64,000 nt of DNA, taken from the NCBI RefSeq assembly GCF_902810445.1, contig NZ_LR778175.1, forward strand, positions 938,501-1,002,500. Reading direction: 5' to 3'. Made by a program: the position numbers and the translations under genes. Below, one piece after another: positions 61,683 through 64,000 of the stretch (position 1 is the first letter of the stretch; each line of letters opens with the position of its first letter). The notes under the pieces are model-generated. The model worked only from the letters and a program-made list of their open reading frames with translations, searched no databases and was not told where the DNA came from. The DNA comes from Candidatus Nitrosacidococcus tergens. Its GTDB lineage: Bacteria; Pseudomonadota; Gammaproteobacteria; Nitrosococcales; Nitrosococcaceae.

Positions 61683-63251
61683 GTGGACAAACAGCTAAAA
61701 TACCACCTACGATGGCTTACTAAACCTGACTATAAAATGCTTGTTAAGGAGAGTAAAAAAGGGTTAGAGAAAGAAAGCCTACGCATTACCCTTAAAGGTA
61801 ATATTGCCCAAACACCCCATCCTCAATCTTTAGGATCAGCCCTTACCCACCCTTATATTACAACCGATTATTCAGAGGCTTTACTCGAGTTTGTAACCCC
61901 ACCTTGTGCGCAAGCAGAGCAAACCCTCGATTTCTTAGCATATATTCATCAATTTACCTATACGAATTTAAACGAAGAAATTCTTTGGGCAGCCAGTATG
62001 CCCTGTGCGGTCACCGATGAAAAAGAAATTCCTATTGCCTACTATGGCACTTCTAATGTGGGGCAGATGAAGCATGTGTATCGTCGTGGGCTAGGCTATC
62101 GCTATGGACGAGGAATGCAAATTATTGCAGGAATTCACTTTAACTATTCCTTGTCCGAATCTTTTTGGCCGATATTACAAGAGCAGGATCACAGCCAATT
62201 ACCCCTAGCTGATTTTATTAACAAGCGTTATATTCACTTACTTCGTAACTTTCATCGCTTAGGTTGGATTATTTCCTATTTATTTGGCGCTTCCCCTGCG
62301 GTTTGTCAGTGTTTTTTAAAAACACCCCATGAAGAATTTATCCATTCTGATTCATCTACTTATACTTTACCCTACGCTACTTCGTTGCGAATGAGTGATA
62401 TTGGCTATAAAAACGATACCCAAGCAGGGGTAGATATTCCCTACAATAGCCTTGCAGAATATATTGAAGGCCTTACTAAGGCGATTGAAACTCCTTTTCC
62501 TCCTTATGAAAAAATCGGTGTAGAAGTGGATGGGTTTTACCGTCAACTCAATGCAAATATTCTGCAGATTGAAAATGAGTTTTATAGCTTTATTCGCCCA
62601 AAACAGATTGCCGAATCTGGCGAAAAACCTACTCTCGCCCTAAAACGCCGAGGCATACAGTACATTGAAGTCAGAGCATTAGATATTAACCCCTATGAAC
62701 CTCTAGGGATTAATCAGCAGCACCTCTACTTTTTAGAAGCTTTTCTTATTTTATGCTTGTTAAAAGCAAGTCCTAATTTAGATTCAGATCAGCGTAAAGA
62801 GGCAGAGCACAACCAGCAAAAAGTAGCTTGTTGCGGGCGAGATCCAATGCTTAACCTACAACGAAACGGAGAGAGTATACTACTTAAAACTTGGGCATTA
62901 GAAATCTATCAAGAAATGGAAGAGATCTGTTCTTTACTGGATCAAGGAGTAGAAAATCAATCTTACACTACTGCACTTACCCAACAGTATCCTCTTATTG
63001 AAGATCCGAATCTAACCCCTTCTGCACAAATCTTGGCAGAAATGAAAAAAACAGGAAAAACCTTTTATCGATTAGCCATGGATCTCTCTCATCAGCATGC
63101 TAATTATTTTAAGCAGCTCCCCTTAACTCAAGATAAAATAGAGCATTTTACTCAACTGGCTCAAATATCTTGGAAACAACAACGACATATGGAGGCTACA
63201 GATACCCTTTCTTTTAAAGAATATCTAGCCCATTATTTTGCTCAAAAATGA
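61683..63251 (+). CDS. gshA: Glutamate-cysteine ligase (GshA, E. coli type)
   Basis: A 522-residue enzyme for the first step of glutathione synthesis, joining Glu and Cys. Typical blocks are GLEKESLRITLKGNIAQTPHP, TDYSEALLEFVTPPC, GLGYRYGRGMQIIAGIHFNYS, FGASPAVC, TSLRMSDIGYKN and LALKRRGIQYIEVRALDINPYEP. Length is that of the proteobacterial type. Start codon GTG at 61683; there is no upstream ATG in frame. Divergent from alkA; converges on the PEBP gene, three bases apart. Product supply for gor, 3.8 kb away. Confidence 0.96.
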   Translation: MDKQLKYHLRWLTKPDYKMLVKESKKGLEKESLRITLKGNIAQTPHPQSLGSALTHPYITTDYSEALLEFVTPPCAQAEQTLDFLAYIHQFTYTNLNEEILWAASMPCAVTDEKEIPIAYYGTSNVGQMKHVYRRGLGYRYGRGMQIIAGIHFNYSLSESFWPILQEQDHSQLPLADFINKRYIHLLRNFHRLGWIISYLFGASPAVCQCFLKTPHEEFIHSDSSTYTLPYATSLRMSDIGYKNDTQAGVDIPYNSLAEYIEGLTKAIETPFPPYEKIGVEVDGFYRQLNANILQIENEFYSFIRPKQIAESGEKPTLALKRRGIQYIEVRALDINPYEPLGINQQHLYFLEAFLILCLLKASPNLDSDQRKEAEHNQQKVACCGRDPMLNLQRNGESILLKTWALEIYQEMEEICSLLDQGVENQSYTTALTQQYPLIEDPNLTPSAQILAEMKKTGKTFYRLAMDLSHQHANYFKQLPLTQDKIEHFTQLAQISWKQQRHMEATDTLSFKEYLAHYFAQK

Positions 63252-63254
63252 TGA

Positions 63255-63806
63255 TCACCCATGTTTTTGATAGGTACCTATCAATTCTTTTTCCTCAATA
63301 ATATGATTTTGTATTGCTTGTTCTAACTTATCCTTAGTCAACGCTTTTAAGTCAGGTAATATGGTATCTAAAGCATATAGTTTAAAGAAATAGCGATGAC
63401 GACCAATGGGGGGACAAGGGCCTCCATAAGTCGGTCTACTCCAACCCCAGTTATTTGATCCTGCTAAAGTACCTTTAGGCAAATCTTTAAGTTTTATTCC
63501 CTCAGTTAGTCCGTTAGCGGAAGGGGGAATGTTATAAAGTACCCAATGAACCCAAGTAAACATAGGGGCTTTAGGGTCAGGAGCATCAGGATCATACATA
63601 ATGAGTGCCAAACTTTTCGTGCCTTCAGGAAGGTGATTCCAAGTAAGCTCAGGGGAAATATCCTGCCCTTCACAGGTATATTTCTCAGGAATTGCTGCTT
63701 GATGATCAAAGGCAGGCGAGGTAAAAGTAAAATTATCGGCAGCAAAACTACTCATGCTTATTCCCAATAGAAATACAAACAAATACTGCTCAAATCTATT
63801 ATTCAT
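63255..63806 (-). CDS. Exported YbhB/YbcL (PEBP) family protein
   Basis: A 183-residue periplasmic protein (Raf-kinase-inhibitor-like PEBP fold). Signal peptide MNNRFEQYLF... cut near SFA-ADN. Family blocks: FTFTSPAFDH, IPEKYTCEGQDISPELTWN, LIMYDPDAPDP, FTWVHWVLYNIPP, WGWSRPTYGGPCPPIGRHRYFFKLYALD. Two starts are possible: ATG 63824 directly after the upstream stop, or ATG 63806 ten bases after an AGAGG site; the second gives a normal signal peptide. Function unknown in bacteria. Follows an S9 peptidase gene. Confidence 0.9.
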   Translation of the reverse strand: MNNRFEQYLFVFLLGISMSSFAADNFTFTSPAFDHQAAIPEKYTCEGQDISPELTWNHLPEGTKSLALIMYDPDAPDPKAPMFTWVHWVLYNIPPSANGLTEGIKLKDLPKGTLAGSNNWGWSRPTYGGPCPPIGRHRYFFKLYALDTILPDLKALTKDKLEQAIQNHIIEEKELIGTYQKHG

Positions 63807-63824
63807 AACATTGTTACCTCTCAT

Positions 63825-64000
63825 TTAAAGATTATTAATATAAATTGGCTTAAGCTCGTCGGCAGGAGTAAAGCCAAAAATTTTTCCATAAAAATAAAGC
63901 TCACTTTTTAATGCATGACTAATATTTTCTGCTCTACGAAACCCATGCTGCTCATCAGGAAAAGTAATATAGGCAACAGGTAATTTTTTCTCCTTCAATA
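63825..64000 (-). CDS. S9 family peptidase (prolyl oligopeptidase type), C-terminal fragment at window edge
   Basis: The last 58 codons of a gene continuing beyond the window. They read LPVAYITFPDEQHGFRRAEN..., then SELYFYGKIFGFTPADEL..., ending at a TAA at 63825-63827. The DExHGF block with its catalytic His and the following RRAEN are the typical C-terminal end of S9 serine peptidases. The stop codon directly abuts an ATG of the PEBP gene, so the two probably share a transcript. Confidence 0.85.
   Translation of the reverse strand, partial: LKEKKLPVAYITFPDEQHGFRRAENISHALKSELYFYGKIFGFTPADELKPIYINNL

Noticed and set aside
45943..63251. Treating MBL hydrolases, gor and gshA as one glutathione-persulfide operon.
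   Set aside because: They are separated by many unrelated genes and terminators; the functional tie is only general.
1..64000. tRNA, rRNA, CRISPR and prophage signals.
   Set aside because: I saw no cloverleaf-like gene, no regular spaced repeats and no phage structural or integrase genes; a tool-based scan would be more sensitive.

Overview
The window is AT-rich and densely coding, and it reads as a chromosome segment of a free-living gammaproteobacterium. Support for this comes from the smc-zipA-ligA order (ZipA is a gammaproteobacterial division protein), the overlapping mnmA-hflD pair, E. coli-type glucokinase and GshA, YjbQ, FabB, and ApaG next to ApaH. A PEP-CTERM protein, a two-gene AddAB-like helicase-nuclease and two OprP/O porins suggest an environmental, Chromatiales-like lineage, possibly near Nitrosococcus. 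That placement is inference: no rRNA and no lineage-defining pathway is in view. I saw no tRNA, rRNA, CRISPR array, prophage or intact insertion sequence.

Layout. 1-2.5 kb, minus strand: pgl-glk-apaG-apaH, an overlapping set for sugar entry and the pentose phosphate pathway, preceded by a small DUF4342 protein. 2.6-9.9 kb: envelope region with a GT1 glycosyltransferase, two paralogous OprP/O porins flanking a TauE/SafE exporter, and a Slp lipoprotein with two DUF1134 proteins. 10-12.2 kb: esterase, YjbQ, HAD hydrolase, and bfd behind a Fur-like box. 12.3-18.9 kb: smc-zipA-ligA. 19-24.6 kb: queF, FGGY kinase, acyl-CoA ligase, YnfA, mnmA, hflD. 24.6-31.8 kb: CPBP protease, an ABC exporter pair, thiD, O-methyltransferase, folE, alcohol dehydrogenase.

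32-36.3 kb: PEP-CTERM protein, fabB, pyruvate kinase. 36.4-43.3 kb: a minus-strand four-gene unit made of an AddB-like nuclease, an AddA-like helicase-nuclease, a 67-residue protein and a thioredoxin-fold protein. 43.4-49.3 kb: EF-hand protein, transaldolase, UPF0114 protein, two tandem metallo-beta-lactamase-fold hydrolases and an FAD oxidoreductase. 49.4-53.6 kb: two tandem secreted subtilases with DUF5648 tails. 53.9-58.2 kb: AttH/CrtC-like protein, di-haem cytochrome c, glutathione reductase and a small membrane protein. 58.9-64 kb: a double-nitrilase fusion, AlkA, gshA, a PEBP protein and the end of an S9 peptidase.

Central carbon genes (glk, pgl, tal, pyk), thiol/redox genes (gshA, gor, redoxin) and DNA repair genes (ligA, smc, alkA, AddAB-like) recur but are not one pathway. 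The most unusual points are repeated local gene duplication (porins, DUF1134, MBL hydrolases, subtilases, and two nitrilase domains inside one gene), a second nitrilase domain that has lost its catalytic cysteine, and a 670-bp gap at 58.25-58.92 kb with several stem-loops that looks like two related short minus-strand transcripts. I did not find a convincing new defence or mobile system.
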